Below, one piece after another: positions 34,415 through 44,093 of a stretch of 64,000 bases of DNA. The position numbers and the translations under genes were made by a program. This stretch comes from Choricystis sp. odSpoLacu1 (Eukaryota; Chlorophyta; Trebouxiophyceae), in contig OY253650.1 in assembly GCA_958009055.1 (NCBI GenBank), positions 186,001 through 250,000 of the forward strand, written 5' to 3'. A model generated the notes under the pieces. The model had not been told where the DNA came from. It saw only the letters and a program-made list of their open reading frames with translations, and searched no databases. The first letter of the stretch is position 1. Each line of letters starts with the position of its first letter.

Positions 34415-35513
34415 GAGGGGCGTGAGAGGGGGGGGAGCAGACGAGAGCACCGGGGGGGGGGGGGGCTTCTTTGGACTTCGCTTTCTTTCTTTCTTTCATG
34501 CAAACAAAGAGCGCATCCACACTCGGACTTGGGAATTTTGGTTTATTTTTGGGGTGTGTGTTGGTGTGTGTGTGTGTGGGGGGGTGACACACGGAGGGGA
34601 AGGCGGGGGGGGGACTGTGGTCCGAGCCTGGGCGCTCGCAGTGCGCGTCGACACATTGACTGAGACGACACTCCTCTCGCGCGCCACGCACACCTGCCCT
34701 CCCCCCCTCCCCACCCACCCACCCCCCTCCTCCCCTCCTCCCTTGGACGCCGACAACCCGCCCGCCCTAGACAACAGAAAAAGGGTGAGTGGCGAGAGCG
34801 CGTGGCGGCGCGCCCGGGTGTGCAGGCCGCGTGAGAGCATGCGTGCAGGGTTTTTGAACGCGCGCGCAGAGCGGGCCCCCGCCCTCAGCACCCCCGCCTG
34901 TCAGGCCGAAGACGCGGCCAAGGGCGTTGAGGGCCCAGGGGAGGTGGGGTCCGCGCGTGGTCGGAATTCCAACGGGGGCAAAAGTGCGTGGGCGCCCTCC
35001 GTGCAGGCCGCGCGCGCTCGCGCGTGCCGAGGCGTTTTCAACGTGCCCCGCAGGAGCGCGCCAGACGGGGGCCGCCCCGGCCCAGCCTCGGCGCTGCCGA
35101 CTGCCTGGCCAATGACGCGCACTGGGGACGCTGCGGGCGGCCAGACGGTGGGGGGAGAGGCTCGGGTGCGGCTGTGCGGCGAGGCCGTAACTGTCTCGCC
35201 ATCGCGCCCAAGACACACGCACACACTTCCTCGTGACACGACCCCCTCTCCCCCCCCCCCTTTTGTCGTCGCCCCCCCCCCCCGCCCCCCCCCCCCCCCC
35301 CGCCCCAGCCCAAAAAAAAGGTGAGTGGGGGGGAGGACGTCGAGCTGCCCGCTCCCGGGGCGACCTTGCATATGGTCACGCCATACCCTCGATCACTTGG
35401 GCTGTGTGTCTCGAGCCGGCGAGGGGGCGCAGGGCCTCCCCCGCCTCCCAACACCCCGACCACAATCCCTTTTCCCATCGCCCGCCCAACCTCCCTCTCC
35501 TCAGGATCACGCC
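34415..35513. other. 1.1-kb stretch upstream of the secreted orphan, possible 5' UTR introns
   Basis: No clear ORF. It contains long G and C homopolymers (around 34451-34466 and 35246-35306) and two places that look like tiny exons: a piece ending AACAGAAAAAG before GTGAG at 34787-34791, and a 12-base piece CCCAAAAAAAAG between a CAG acceptor and a GTGAG donor at about 35309-35320. If real, these could be 5' exons of the next gene. They cannot be confirmed by homology. Confidence 0.4.
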
Positions 35514-36126
35514 ATGTCAGCCACGTGGACGGCGCGCGTCATCGGTGAGTCTGGGTGCCAGAAACTCGTGTGTTTTACCGGTCAAGCGCTTTGAGCTTTT
35601 TCACCTATCCTGACCCGACTCCCTCCCCATCTCACCCCCCGCAGTCGCCTTCACAGTGCTGACAGTCGCTCGGGCGCCGCTTCCTGTGAGTCTACTGTTG
35701 GCACTGTTTGGGGAGGGGTAGAGAGAGGGAGGAGGCGACCCTCCCTAGACCACCCGCGCCATGCTCACCCCACATCCACCTCCACCGCTATGCCCCCCCT
35801 TTCAGCCCAAGTTCATCAACAAAACGATGCCCGTTCAGTTTTCTGTGCCGATTGAACTGCCTGAAACCAACAAGCTGCCGTCGGTTGACGTGACAACCAA
35901 GCTCAAAAATTTCACCCTTCCCGAGGTCTTTTACGGCCCAACCCTTCTTGACAAGTTGTCGGCTCTGCAGTCGCTCAAGCTGTCAGCCGCTGCTTTGGTC
36001 AACTCTTCCAATCCGGTGAAAGAGGTGTTGCAGGCCCCCAAGCTGCTCGCCTTGGACGCCAAAACAACTTTGCACCCCCCTCCCTGGTCCGGGTTGGCTT
36101 GCACCACATCCCTCTACCCCAATTAA
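35514..36126 (+). CDS. Putative small secreted protein, unknown, low GC
   Basis: Three exons inferred, 35514-35544, 35645-35685, 35806-36126, 130 residues. Both introns have GTGAGT donors and CAG-type acceptors and keep phase. The N-terminus (MSATWTARVIVAFTVLTVAR) looks like a signal peptide with a possible cut near ARA/PLP. The mature part has no recognised domain: VQFSVPIELPETNKLPS, then LKNFTLPEVFYGPTLLDKLS, with two NxS/T sites. Base and codon use differ sharply from neighbours: many A/T-ending codons, and the AT-richness continues into the 3' flank. Possible extra 5' exons lie upstream. It may be lineage-specific or transferred. Confidence 0.5.
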
Positions 36127-36769
36127 TACACTCCCATGGCCGATGAAGAAGGGACATTTTTCCTTGACGATCCTCACGTCCACAACACACCCCTTCCCTC
36201 ACCCCCCCCTCCCTCCCCTTTGTTCGCGTTGATTGCCCCCTTCGTTCGTGTTGGATGCAGCTCTCCCCCTTTGATATATCTTACTACACTCCACACTCAT
36301 CAACACACACTACACTTCAAGAAACATTCTCACGACACACTGGATGCCAGTGCACCCAACCGTGTGCCACCACGGTTCCTCTCGAGGGGCGCCAAGGAGT
36401 AGTAATGTAAAATGTCGAGTGAGACGTGTGAATCAAAACTCTGGAGAGTTTTTTGGGGGGGAGGGAGGTGCGCGCGCGTCGAGCAAGGTGATGCAGGCAG
36501 GCCCCCCCGCGGGTCCGGCCCCTTATCCGCCAGACACCGCGGGCGCCCTGCCTGCCGCAGCCCGCGGGCCGTCAGACTTGAGGGGGAGGCGGCCTCGCGT
36601 TGGTGGGTCCCACCGTTGGGAGAGTGCAGGTCAAGAAAAGAGTGACGCCTCGTCGCCCCGTTTTGCCGCACACAGCCACGCTCGGGAGCGTGCAAACAAC
36701 AAGCGGGCTGGGGGCCACCCCCCGCCCCGCGCGCCGCCGTCCTCTGCTTCCCCCTCCCGTTCCACCGCC
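36127..36769. other. Intergenic, AT-richer 3' flank then promoter region
   Basis: The first ~300 bases are visibly AT-richer than the rest of the window and hold TGTAA at about 36405, the polyadenylation signal used in volvocine green algae; its use here is a guess. The remainder is G-rich and presumably contains the promoter of the DUF6544-like gene. No ORF with support. Confidence 0.45.
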
Positions 36770-38133
36770 ATGGAACCGTTGCTGGGCTACGACCTGGACG
36801 CAGAGCCGTGGCTGTGCGTTGGTTTGTGGGGGAGGGGAGCGCGTGTGTGCCGAAAAAGGAGGGCCGCCAATGTCGGGCGCCAGCCAGCGTCCCCCGCCGT
36901 GCCGCGCGCCTCCCGCCTCTGCGTCTGCCCCCGCCTGGCACAGCCTGTCGTTGAAAACGCGCGACAGTGGGTCGGCGTGCACGCACGGCGACCCGAGTGG
37001 CAAGGGGACAGGCGCGGTGCGACACCGAACGCCGACCCCATGCCCTTTTGTTTCTCCCCCAACCCACCCCCAGCCCCCGCCGCCGCCGCCGCCCGCCCGC
37101 CGCCCTGCTGGCCCTGCGCGGCGCCCTGGACGTCATCCCCGCCGCCTTTGCCCTGGCCTCCACCGCGGCCGCGGAAGCGCGCGCGCGGCTGGGCGCGCGC
37201 CGCCGCGCGCGCGCGACGCGCTGTTGGCCGTCGCCGCGGCAGCCGCGGCAGCCGCCACCGCAGCCACCCTCTGGCTCAACTCCGCCATCGCGGCCAAGGT
37301 GGAGGCTGTTGTGCCGCGGTCCCCCCCGCCCGCGCCGCACGGCGCGTCCCGAGCAATAGACGAGACCGACACCGCGCCCCTCCCCCCCCCCCGTCGCCCG
37401 CTACCTGCGCTACGCCCTGCCCCGGGGGTCGCCCCCGTTGCGCTACGTGCGTGTCGTGCAGAGGGGCGAGTTCAGGTTTCGGGTGGCGGCCGGCGCGCGA
37501 GACGACGACGGGTGGAAACGGGTCCACGCGACGTTGCATGCAGCGGCCCTCCTCCCCCGTGGCGCCCCCGCCCCCACCGCCCCGGGGTACGTGTGGGCGG
37601 CCACCATCTCCCTGGCGCGCGGCCTGTCGGTGCGCGGGTGGGATGCCTACACGCGGGGGCGGGGGCACATGCTGTGGCGCCTGGCGGCGGGGGTGCTGCC
37701 CCTCGTCTCGTCCGCTGCCCCCGAAGTCGACCAATCCGCCCTGCTGCGCTACCTGGCGGACGCCGTCTACTTTCCGTCAGCGCTGCTGCCCTCCCCCCTG
37801 CTGAGGTGGGAAGCAGTGGGCGACCACGCAGCGCGCGCCATTCTGTCTGGCGGCCCGGGCGCCCCCACCGTCGCCGCCGTCTTCCACTTTGGCCCGGGTG
37901 GCGAAGTGCTGTGCATGAAAACCACCGACCGGGCCCGCCCCCTGGAGGATGGGAGTGTGGCCTCGGACGCACACACCGTCGAGTACGGAGGGTGGGCGCG
38001 CGCGCGGTGCGGCGTGCGCGTGCCGACGCGGGCCACGATGACGTGGGACCTGAGCCTGAGGCCGTTTCAGTATGGGCGGCTGGAGGTGGTGGACTACGCG
38101 GCGTGGGACGCGGGGGACACGGGGTGGCGGTGA
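36770..38133 (+). CDS. DUF6544-like membrane-anchored protein
   Basis: Exons 36770-36813 and 37074-38133, about 366 residues after bridging two frameshifts. A hydrophobic helix (ALLAVAAAAAAAATAATLWL) precedes the conserved region: LPRGSPPLRYVRVVQRGEFR, then GWDAYTRGRGHMLWRLAAGVLPLV, PEVDQSALLRYLADAVYFP, ALLPSPLLRWEAVGDHAARA and RVPTRATMTWDL. This string matches my recollection of the mostly bacterial DUF6544 family of unknown function. Frames change in the CG run at 37204-37215 and in the run of 11 C at 37382-37392; removing one CG and one C keeps a single frame. Exon 1 to 2 phase agrees. Role unknown. Confidence 0.65.
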
Positions 38134-38650
38134 CTGTGGGTTTCGTTAGGTCACTGCGCGCTGTTTTTCATCTTTGTTGCCGTGTTTTTTTTAATGGGGT
38201 GGTTTGCAAATGGAATCTGACTTGTGTGTTTTCGTTCAAACGATGAGACTGTGCCAGTGGCGTCAGTCTGTCCCGTTCGATGGGGGAGGGGGGGGGGGGG
38301 TAGGGCAAGAGGGCGGGCAAAAAAGTGGGGCGCGGGGAGGAGACGGCCCGAGACGGGGGGGGGGGGGCGTGTTTTGGCCCAAAAAAAGAGTGGGGAAGTC
38401 GGGTTGTCGGGCAGAGTAGGGGTGTGCGAACTCTGTCGGGGAAATATGACTCGAAGAAATGCAACTTTGGTGGGGAAAAAAGAGGCGGGGGGAGACGAAG
38501 GGTCACGAATGAAAATGAGAGCCCAAAAAGAAGATGTGTCGACCGGGGCACCATCCAGAGAGAACAATGGTGGCTCGGACTCGCGAGTGTGTGTGGAGCG
38601 TGTGTGTGTGTGAGCGTGCGTGTGCACCTCACACACACACCCAACCTCTC
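38134..38650. other. Convergent 3' flanks, G-rich
   Basis: Between two converging stop codons. It holds G runs (38289-38300, 38356-38367) and a TG/AC microsatellite near 38590-38640. No coding signal recognised. Confidence 0.55.
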
Positions 38651-40489
38651 TCAAAACAGGGCGCCAAACTCGGCGCCCCCCAGCGCGTCGGCGACCGCGG
38701 CCAGCGTGGAGGCGGTGGCAGTCGCCGCGTCAAACGGCGCCAGCAGCGCGTCCAGGGCGGCGCCAGCGCCGGCGCTGGCCACGCCAGTCACGTAGTCGTC
38801 GTCGGGGGACAGGGCGCGGCGGCGTTCGGGCGTCGAGGGCGGGGGCGGCGGCGGCGGCGGGGGCGGCGGCAGCGGCGCGACGACCGCGCGCCAGCGCTTG
38901 GCGGCGCCGCCGCCGCCACCCGCCCCAGCAGCCCGCTTGCCGCGCACCCGGTTCTTGTGCTTGACGTCCACCATGCCGGGCTCCACGTGCGCGGCGCAGA
39001 GGACGCCCGGGGTGCAGCCGGGGGTGTTGTAACTGGGCGACGTCGTGCACCCGCCCACCCCGCACCGCCGGTTGCGGACGTCCACCATGCCGGGGGCGGC
39101 GTGCGATGAGCACCACACCCCCGCCCGCATGTGGGGCAGGTTGAACGACGGCCGACGCGCGCAGTCGGGCGCGGCGCACCGTTTCTGCTTGACGTTGGTC
39201 CACCCGCGCGGCGCGTGCGCCGCGCACGCGCGGGGCGGCCACCCGCCGTTGGGGTCAGCCGCCGCCGCCGTCGCGCGCAGGTGGGGGGGGGGGGCGTAGG
39301 CGGGGTGGCCGGCGCACCCAGGGTGGCGGCACGCGCGCACGCGCGGCGACGCGGCGGCCAGGGCGGCCACCAGCTGCGCGTGTGGCGCCGGGGAGGGGGT
39401 GGTGAGGGCGGCACGGCGCGCCGGCGCGCGTGGGCGGCGGGGCGAGGCGGCGGTGGCAGCGACCGCGGTGGCCGCGGACGCCGCACGCGTCGTGCGAGCA
39501 GCCGCCGCGACGGCCACCGCCGTCGCGGCGCGGGCGCGCGTCGTCACAGCCATTGGGGCGGCCGGCGCGCGCGGGGGCGCGCGCGGGGCGGGCAGCGGCG
39601 CGCGCGCCTTGCCGCGCAGCGGCGCGGGGCAGCGCGCGCGCGGCGGCGCCAGCAGCGAAGACGACGACGGCAGGCGCGGCATGACTGACGACGTGTCCGA
39701 CGCCGAACGCAGCAGCGGCGGCGCCGACGGCGACGACGGCAGCGTCGGCGGCACGCTTTCTGCGAGCGGCTCGCTGCCAGGATCGGGCGTCGGCGGCGCG
39801 GGCGGCGGCGACGGCGTTTGCTTGGGCTCGGGAGGCGGGGCGTCCTCCATCAACAGGATGGCCAGGGGCGAGGCGGGGTTGAAGTGCAGGACTGGGCGGG
39901 GGGGGGGGGTGGGGGGGGGTGGGGGTGACGGGAGGGTCAGCCCTGCGCGGCTCGAGTGGCCGCTAACGCCCGCGGGCGCGTTTGCGGTCCGGTTGCTCGA
40001 ACATAGCTGCTGCGGCCTGTGTTCGATGGGGTGACGGCGCGGCGCGACCCCGATCCAACTGCGTCTCCACGCCCCCCGGAACTCGTGGTGCATGGCGCTC
40101 ATTGACCACACAAACAGGTTTGTGTGTGGCGCCGGGCACGGCGTGGTGGGGTCGGCACCCCCACCCCCACCCGCTTCAACCTGACATTGCAGCCTGCCCC
40201 CCCACAAAACGGCCCGCCGCCCCGCGAGGTGCCCCCATCCGCCCACAACAGCGGCCGCGCGATGGAGATGTAGAATGCGCAGGCACCCATCATTGCCGGC
40301 TGGCGGCGGCGGCACGGGATGGGGGGGCGCGGGGGGGTGCCACGGAGCATGCCCCCAGATCAAGCCACCCCTCCGGCGCGCGCACGCGAGCCCGCCTCGC
40401 CCCGTTGCCCCTCTCCTCGACTCACGTGCAACATCAGCCATCGCCGCACGCGGCGTGGAGGGGTCGGCGAGGGGGGCAGAGGCAGGCAT
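38651..40489 (-). CDS. EsV-1-7 cysteine-rich repeat protein
   Basis: Exons 40426-40489, 40171-40299, 38651-39891, in phase, 477 residues. The C-terminal half carries three tandem units of the EsV-1-7 motif C-x4-C-x16-C-x2-H-x12. Unit 2 fits exactly: CAAPDC, 16 residues, CSSH, 12 residues to the next Cys. Unit 3 also fits (CGVGGC, x16, CAAH). Unit 1 has a longer middle loop (CRHPGC ... CAAH). The domain was described in the brown algal developmental regulator IMMEDIATE UPRIGHT and in an Ectocarpus virus, with sporadic members elsewhere. It probably binds zinc; its biochemical role is not known. A basic stretch (HKNRVRGKR) and Ala/Pro-rich linkers suggest a nuclear protein. The two 5' exons are supported only by splice motifs and phase. 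Confidence 0.8.
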   Translation of the reverse strand: MPASAPLADPSTPRAAMADVARESRRGATGRGGLACARRRGGLIWGHAPWHPPAPPHPVPPPPAGNDGCLRILHLHRAAAVVGGWGHLAGRRAVLWGGRLQCQVEAGGGGGADPTTPCPAPHTNLFVWSMSAMHHEFRGAWRRSWIGVAPRRHPIEHRPQQLCSSNRTANAPAGVSGHSSRAGLTLPSPPPPPTPPPRPVLHFNPASPLAILLMEDAPPPEPKQTPSPPPAPPTPDPGSEPLAESVPPTLPSSPSAPPLLRSASDTSSVMPRLPSSSSLLAPPRARCPAPLRGKARAPLPAPRAPPRAPAAPMAVTTRARAATAVAVAAAARTTRAASAATAVAATAASPRRPRAPARRAALTTPSPAPHAQLVAALAAASPRVRACRHPGCAGHPAYAPPPHLRATAAAADPNGGWPPRACAAHAPRGWTNVKQKRCAAPDCARRPSFNLPHMRAGVWCSSHAAPGMVDVRNRRCGVGGCTTSPSYNTPGCTPGVLCAAHVEPGMVDVKHKNRVRGKRAAGAGGGGGAAKRWRAVVAPLPPPPPPPPPPPSTPERRRALSPDDDYVTGVASAGAGAALDALLAPFDAATATASTLAAVADALGGAEFGALF

Positions 40490-40760
40490 CCGAGGACAGA
40501 GGGAAAGGAAATATAGAGACGGGAGTGATTCTGACTTTTCTGCCTGGCGATATTCTACGCTGTTGCCACACTGGACGCCTTTTGTGTGCTCGGTTCGCGC
40601 CAACGCGCGGGTGCGCCATGACAAGAAAACAGAGCAAGGTGACACACACACGCGCCGGGTGACACGCGTGCGGGTGTCACCCGGCCATACAAAACTGACG
40701 CCCGCCTCCCTTCCTCTCTCCCACACACACTCACACACACTCTACACACCCGCCCCTTTG

Positions 40761-41036
40761 TCACCGCGTCACCCCAGCCAGCGCGGCCGCCGCCGCCCTC
40801 GCCCCGCGCGCCGCCAGGGCGCCCCCGTACAGCAGCAGCGCGCCCGCACCCGCCAGGGTGGCGTGCACGATCAACCTCTCCCACCAGGAGAAGCAGTAGG
40901 CGGCGAACGTGATGAGGTACTGCTGCCACGCGACCGCCAGCGCGGCGGCGGCGCGTGCGGGGGGGGGGGCGCGCGCCGCGGCGGCCGCGCGCGCGGCGCG
41001 TGCGGCGCGCAAGCGTTCGACGTCGCCGGCGGCCAT
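40761..41036 (-). CDS. Small subunit of serine palmitoyltransferase (ssSPT-like)
   Basis: Single exon, 91 residues. The N-terminal 35 residues are Ala/Arg-rich. The conserved core AWQQYLITFAAYCFSWWERL matches the ssSPTa/b pattern (YQYLLVTALYMLEPWER) with the invariant Trp-Glu-Arg. A hydrophobic helix IVHATLAGAGALLLYGGAL follows. These small ER membrane proteins activate the LCB1/LCB2 enzyme that starts sphingolipid synthesis and set its acyl-CoA choice. Gene length fits the family. Head to head with Ran, 383 bp between starts. Confidence 0.8.
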   Translation of the reverse strand: MAAGDVERLRAARAARAAAAARAPPPARAAAALAVAWQQYLITFAAYCFSWWERLIVHATLAGAGALLLYGGALAARGARAAAAALAGVTR

Positions 41037-41419
41037 GGGCGATTGAAAAAAACAGGGGTGTGTATCGGTGTGCCTGAGCTTGTGCCAGCGGCCAGAGGGA
41101 TGATGGTGGTGTGGGCACCCTCTCGGGTTGAACACAGGGGTGGGTGGTGTCGAGGCCCTGCCCACAGAACGCGCGCGCTTCCTCCGCCTCCTCCTCTGTC
41201 TCGGTGAGAGGGGAGAGAGGCACGGTCACGGCGCCCGTGTCGTGCGGTGGCAGAAGGAGAGAGAGGGCGCGCGCGCGCGACACGAGAGAGTGAGCGTGAT
41301 TGCCGAGGAGTGAAAACCGTTTTTTTTTTGTTTTTTTTTTTTCGCTCTTCACTCTCCTCTCGCTTTCCCAACACACGACTCGCCCCCCCGGTCCACGCGC
41401 TTCTCGCTGCACTCGACCC
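41037..41419. promoter_or_regulatory. Bidirectional promoter region between ssSPT and Ran
   Basis: 383 bp between two divergent start codons. It has T-runs and a purine-rich GAGAGA stretch near the Ran side. No TATA box could be placed confidently. Confidence 0.5.
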
Positions 41420-42834
41420 ATGGTGCGTTCTCACTCCCAGCCTCTCGCCCCAGGCCGACGCCACTGGTGCGCCCCCCTTGATTGCTCAATCGCACACCCG
41501 CTCCCACACGACCCCTCCCCCTCCCCCATTCCTCACAGGCGCTCCCCGGCCAGGTCACGCCCGAGGGCGTGCCCTCCTTCAAACTCGTCCTGGTGGGCGA
41601 CGGCGGCACTGGTGCGTGTTGTGTGGGAGGGGAGGCGGGGGGAGCGTGCACGCACGCGCTCTGCTGTTGCGAGCGCGGGGGGCGAACTCTCTCTGGGCCC
41701 AGCCCCACCCGCCGTGCGCACAACCCGCACAGGCTGGCATGCTCCCCCGTGTGTGTGTGGTGGAGGCGGACCGGTGGGAGGGCAGGGGAGGAGGGGGGCT
41801 GCCCGCGCCGCGCGGCGGCGCGTGTTTTCCAATCGCTCGGTTTTCGACGCCTTCTTTCCCCCCCCCACACACACACAGGCAAGACCACCTTTGTCAAGCG
41901 CCACCTGACGGGCGAGTTTGAGAAGAAATACGAACGTGAGTGATTGTGTGTGGGGGGCGTGTGGGCGGGCGCTGCCAAAACGCGGGCGTCCCAATTCACC
42001 GCAGAGCGGGAGGAAACAAAAAGCCCCCTCTGACCCTCGGCCACGCCTCGGCGCCCCGGACTCGGGGCGTGCAGTGCAGGCACAGCGTCGCCGGCTGCGG
42101 CGGCAGGCCGCGATCGGGGGCCGAGGCACACCAGAGAGAGAGAGGGAGCGAGAGAAACGACAAAACGACACCGCCCACCCTCTCCCCTCTCCTCCCCCAG
42201 CCACCATCGGTGTCGAAGTCCACCCCCTAGACTTCACCACCAACCGCGGCAAGCTGCGCTTCTACTGCTGGGACACGGCCGGCCAGGAGAAGTTTGGCGG
42301 CCTGCGCGACGGGTGAGTTCGTGTTTTTGTTGTGTGCGGGTGAAAAAAGTGTGGGTCGACCCGACACGCACAGACAAAAAATCGACGCCTCCCTCCCACC
42401 CACCCCACTCCAGCTACTACATCCACGGCCAGTGCGCCATCATCATGTTCGACGTCACCTCCCGCCTCACCTACAAGAACGTGCCCACGTGGCACCGCGA
42501 CCTGTGCCGCGTGTGCGAAAACATCCCCATCGTGCTGTGCGGCAACAAGGTGGACGTCAAGAACCGCCAAGTCAAGCCCAAGCAGGTCACCTTCCACCGC
42601 AAGAAGAATCTGCAGTACCACGAGATTTCGGCCAAGTCCAACTACAACTATGAGAAACCGTTCCTGTACCTCGCTCGCAAGCTGGTGGGGGATGCCGCCC
42701 TCCACTTTGTCGAACAAGTGGCCCTCGCGCCGCCCGAGGTGGCGATCGACCTGGCCCAGCAGGCCGCGTACGAAGCCCAGCTGACGGAGGCGGCGGCGGC
42801 GCCGCTGCCGGATGAGGACGACTTGGTGGAATGA
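41420..42834 (+). CDS. RAN: GTP-binding nuclear protein Ran
   Basis: Small GTPase that drives nucleocytoplasmic transport and spindle assembly. Exons 41420-41422, 41539-41611, 41879-41935, 42201-42312, 42414-42834, 221 residues. All G motifs are present: GDGGTGKTT (P-loop), [11 protein letters not shown] (switch I), [11 protein letters not shown] (switch II), GNKVD and EISAKSNYN. It ends in the acidic tail DEDDLVE. The first coding exon is just the ATG, followed by a GTGCGT donor; the second exon opens [10 protein letters not shown], as in other Ran proteins, so this split is well supported. Confidence 0.97.
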
Positions 42835-43078
42835 AGAGAGAGTGTGGGAAGAGAGCGAGAGCGAGAGAGGAAAAGAGACGAGACGCGGCGGAGGCGAGCC
42901 CCACCTCCCACCCCAAAAGAGCGCACGCCCCCCCCCCCCCCCTCCCCCCGCCGTGTCTGATGCACGCCCCTTTTTATCTTTCAACCCCTTTTTCTTTTCC
43001 TTGTTCAATCTTCCCCCCCCGTCTGTCACACACAAAAACGCATCTGCTCCTTTTAACCCTTCTTCCTCTCTCCTTCCC

Positions 43079-43957
43079 TCACTCCACCCGTGTCGCCAGC
43101 ATGACGGTCACAGGCCACGCCAGGGTCACGCTACCGCCCTCCCACCCATCAGCCGCCAGCGCGGACGCCAGCGCGGTGCGCGCGCGGTCCAGCACGGCTC
43201 CCTCACCTCGCGATACCGCGGCCGCAACAGCAGACCAGGACGCCAGATATCCCAAAACACCGTCTAGGCTGGTGGTGGACGCCATGGTGGTGTGGGTGCG
43301 AGCCACGCTGTCAAACCCTTCGGCCGGGCGGGGGTCGAGCCCCCGCATCCCGTTGATTGCCACCCAGCGCGCGGGTTCCCAGTCCAGGCCATCGTGAAAC
43401 TGGAGCAGGGCGGCCGACGCAGTGGTCAGAGGGGTGGAGTTCGCTCCCTCCAGGCGGGGCACACCATAAGAGATGGCGGCGAGCGTGGCGCGCGGGCGCA
43501 GCACGCGCGCCGCCTCGATGTAAAACGGGCGGGGCGGCGTCACGTCGTCCCCTGCTTCCAGAGGGTCCATCAGCCAGTGCAGCGCCTGAGCCACGGTCAA
43601 GAGGTCGATCGATGCGTCGTCTGCGCCTGTCGCCAGCGTGTCGGCGACGCGGAACGAAAACGTGGCGCCAGCAGCCCCCTCCCCCCCACCCTCCGCACAC
43701 TGCACCTGGGCGGCGCACGCGTCCACGCCCTCCACGTGAGCGGACGGCGGCAGGGCGGCCGCGAGCTTGCGGGTCAGTTGGCCGCTGCCCGCGCCGACGT
43801 CGAGGGCGCGGGTGATGGAGGCGGCGTCGCTGCGGCCCAGCACGGCGGCCACGACGGCGGCGTTGTATGTTGGACGGTGCTTCTTGTACTCATCAGCCTG
43901 GGCATCAAACAGGGCGGCTGTGCGGGGCGGAGTGGTGGTGGAATGGGGAGACGGCAT
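43079..43957 (-). CDS. SAM-dependent methyltransferase (type 11, embryo-abundant/Crg1-like)
   Basis: Intronless, 292 residues. Opens with FDAQADEYKKHRPTYNAAVV, the usual start of this subgroup. Motif I is ALDVGAGSGQLTRKLA for AdoMet binding. DLLTVAQALHWLMD matches the subgroup's post-II region, and a short C-terminal helical cap follows. Relatives include plant embryo-abundant methyltransferases and fungal trans-aconitate methyltransferases; the substrate cannot be told. Converges with Ran (244 bp between stops). Confidence 0.8.
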   Translation of the reverse strand: MPSPHSTTTPPRTAALFDAQADEYKKHRPTYNAAVVAAVLGRSDAASITRALDVGAGSGQLTRKLAAALPPSAHVEGVDACAAQVQCAEGGGEGAAGATFSFRVADTLATGADDASIDLLTVAQALHWLMDPLEAGDDVTPPRPFYIEAARVLRPRATLAAISYGVPRLEGANSTPLTTASAALLQFHDGLDWEPARWVAINGMRGLDPRPAEGFDSVARTHTTMASTTSLDGVLGYLASWSAVAAAVSRGEGAVLDRARTALASALAADGWEGGSVTLAWPVTVMLATRVE

Positions 43958-44093
43958 GGGGTCGGTAGGTCGAGGGAAGGTCACGAGGGAAGGTGTGAGG
44001 GGGCGTGTTTGTGTTTGTGTTTTCTCTCCCTCTGATGCACTAGTGTTACAAAACCCACCCCCCGACAGAGCACCCAAAAGACAACGCACCCAA

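Noticed and set aside
40171..40489. A separate gene in another frame encoding a FYISIARPLLWADGG segment
   Set aside because: The alternate frame has no start or splice support, while the chosen frame joins in phase with the EsV-1-7 exon.
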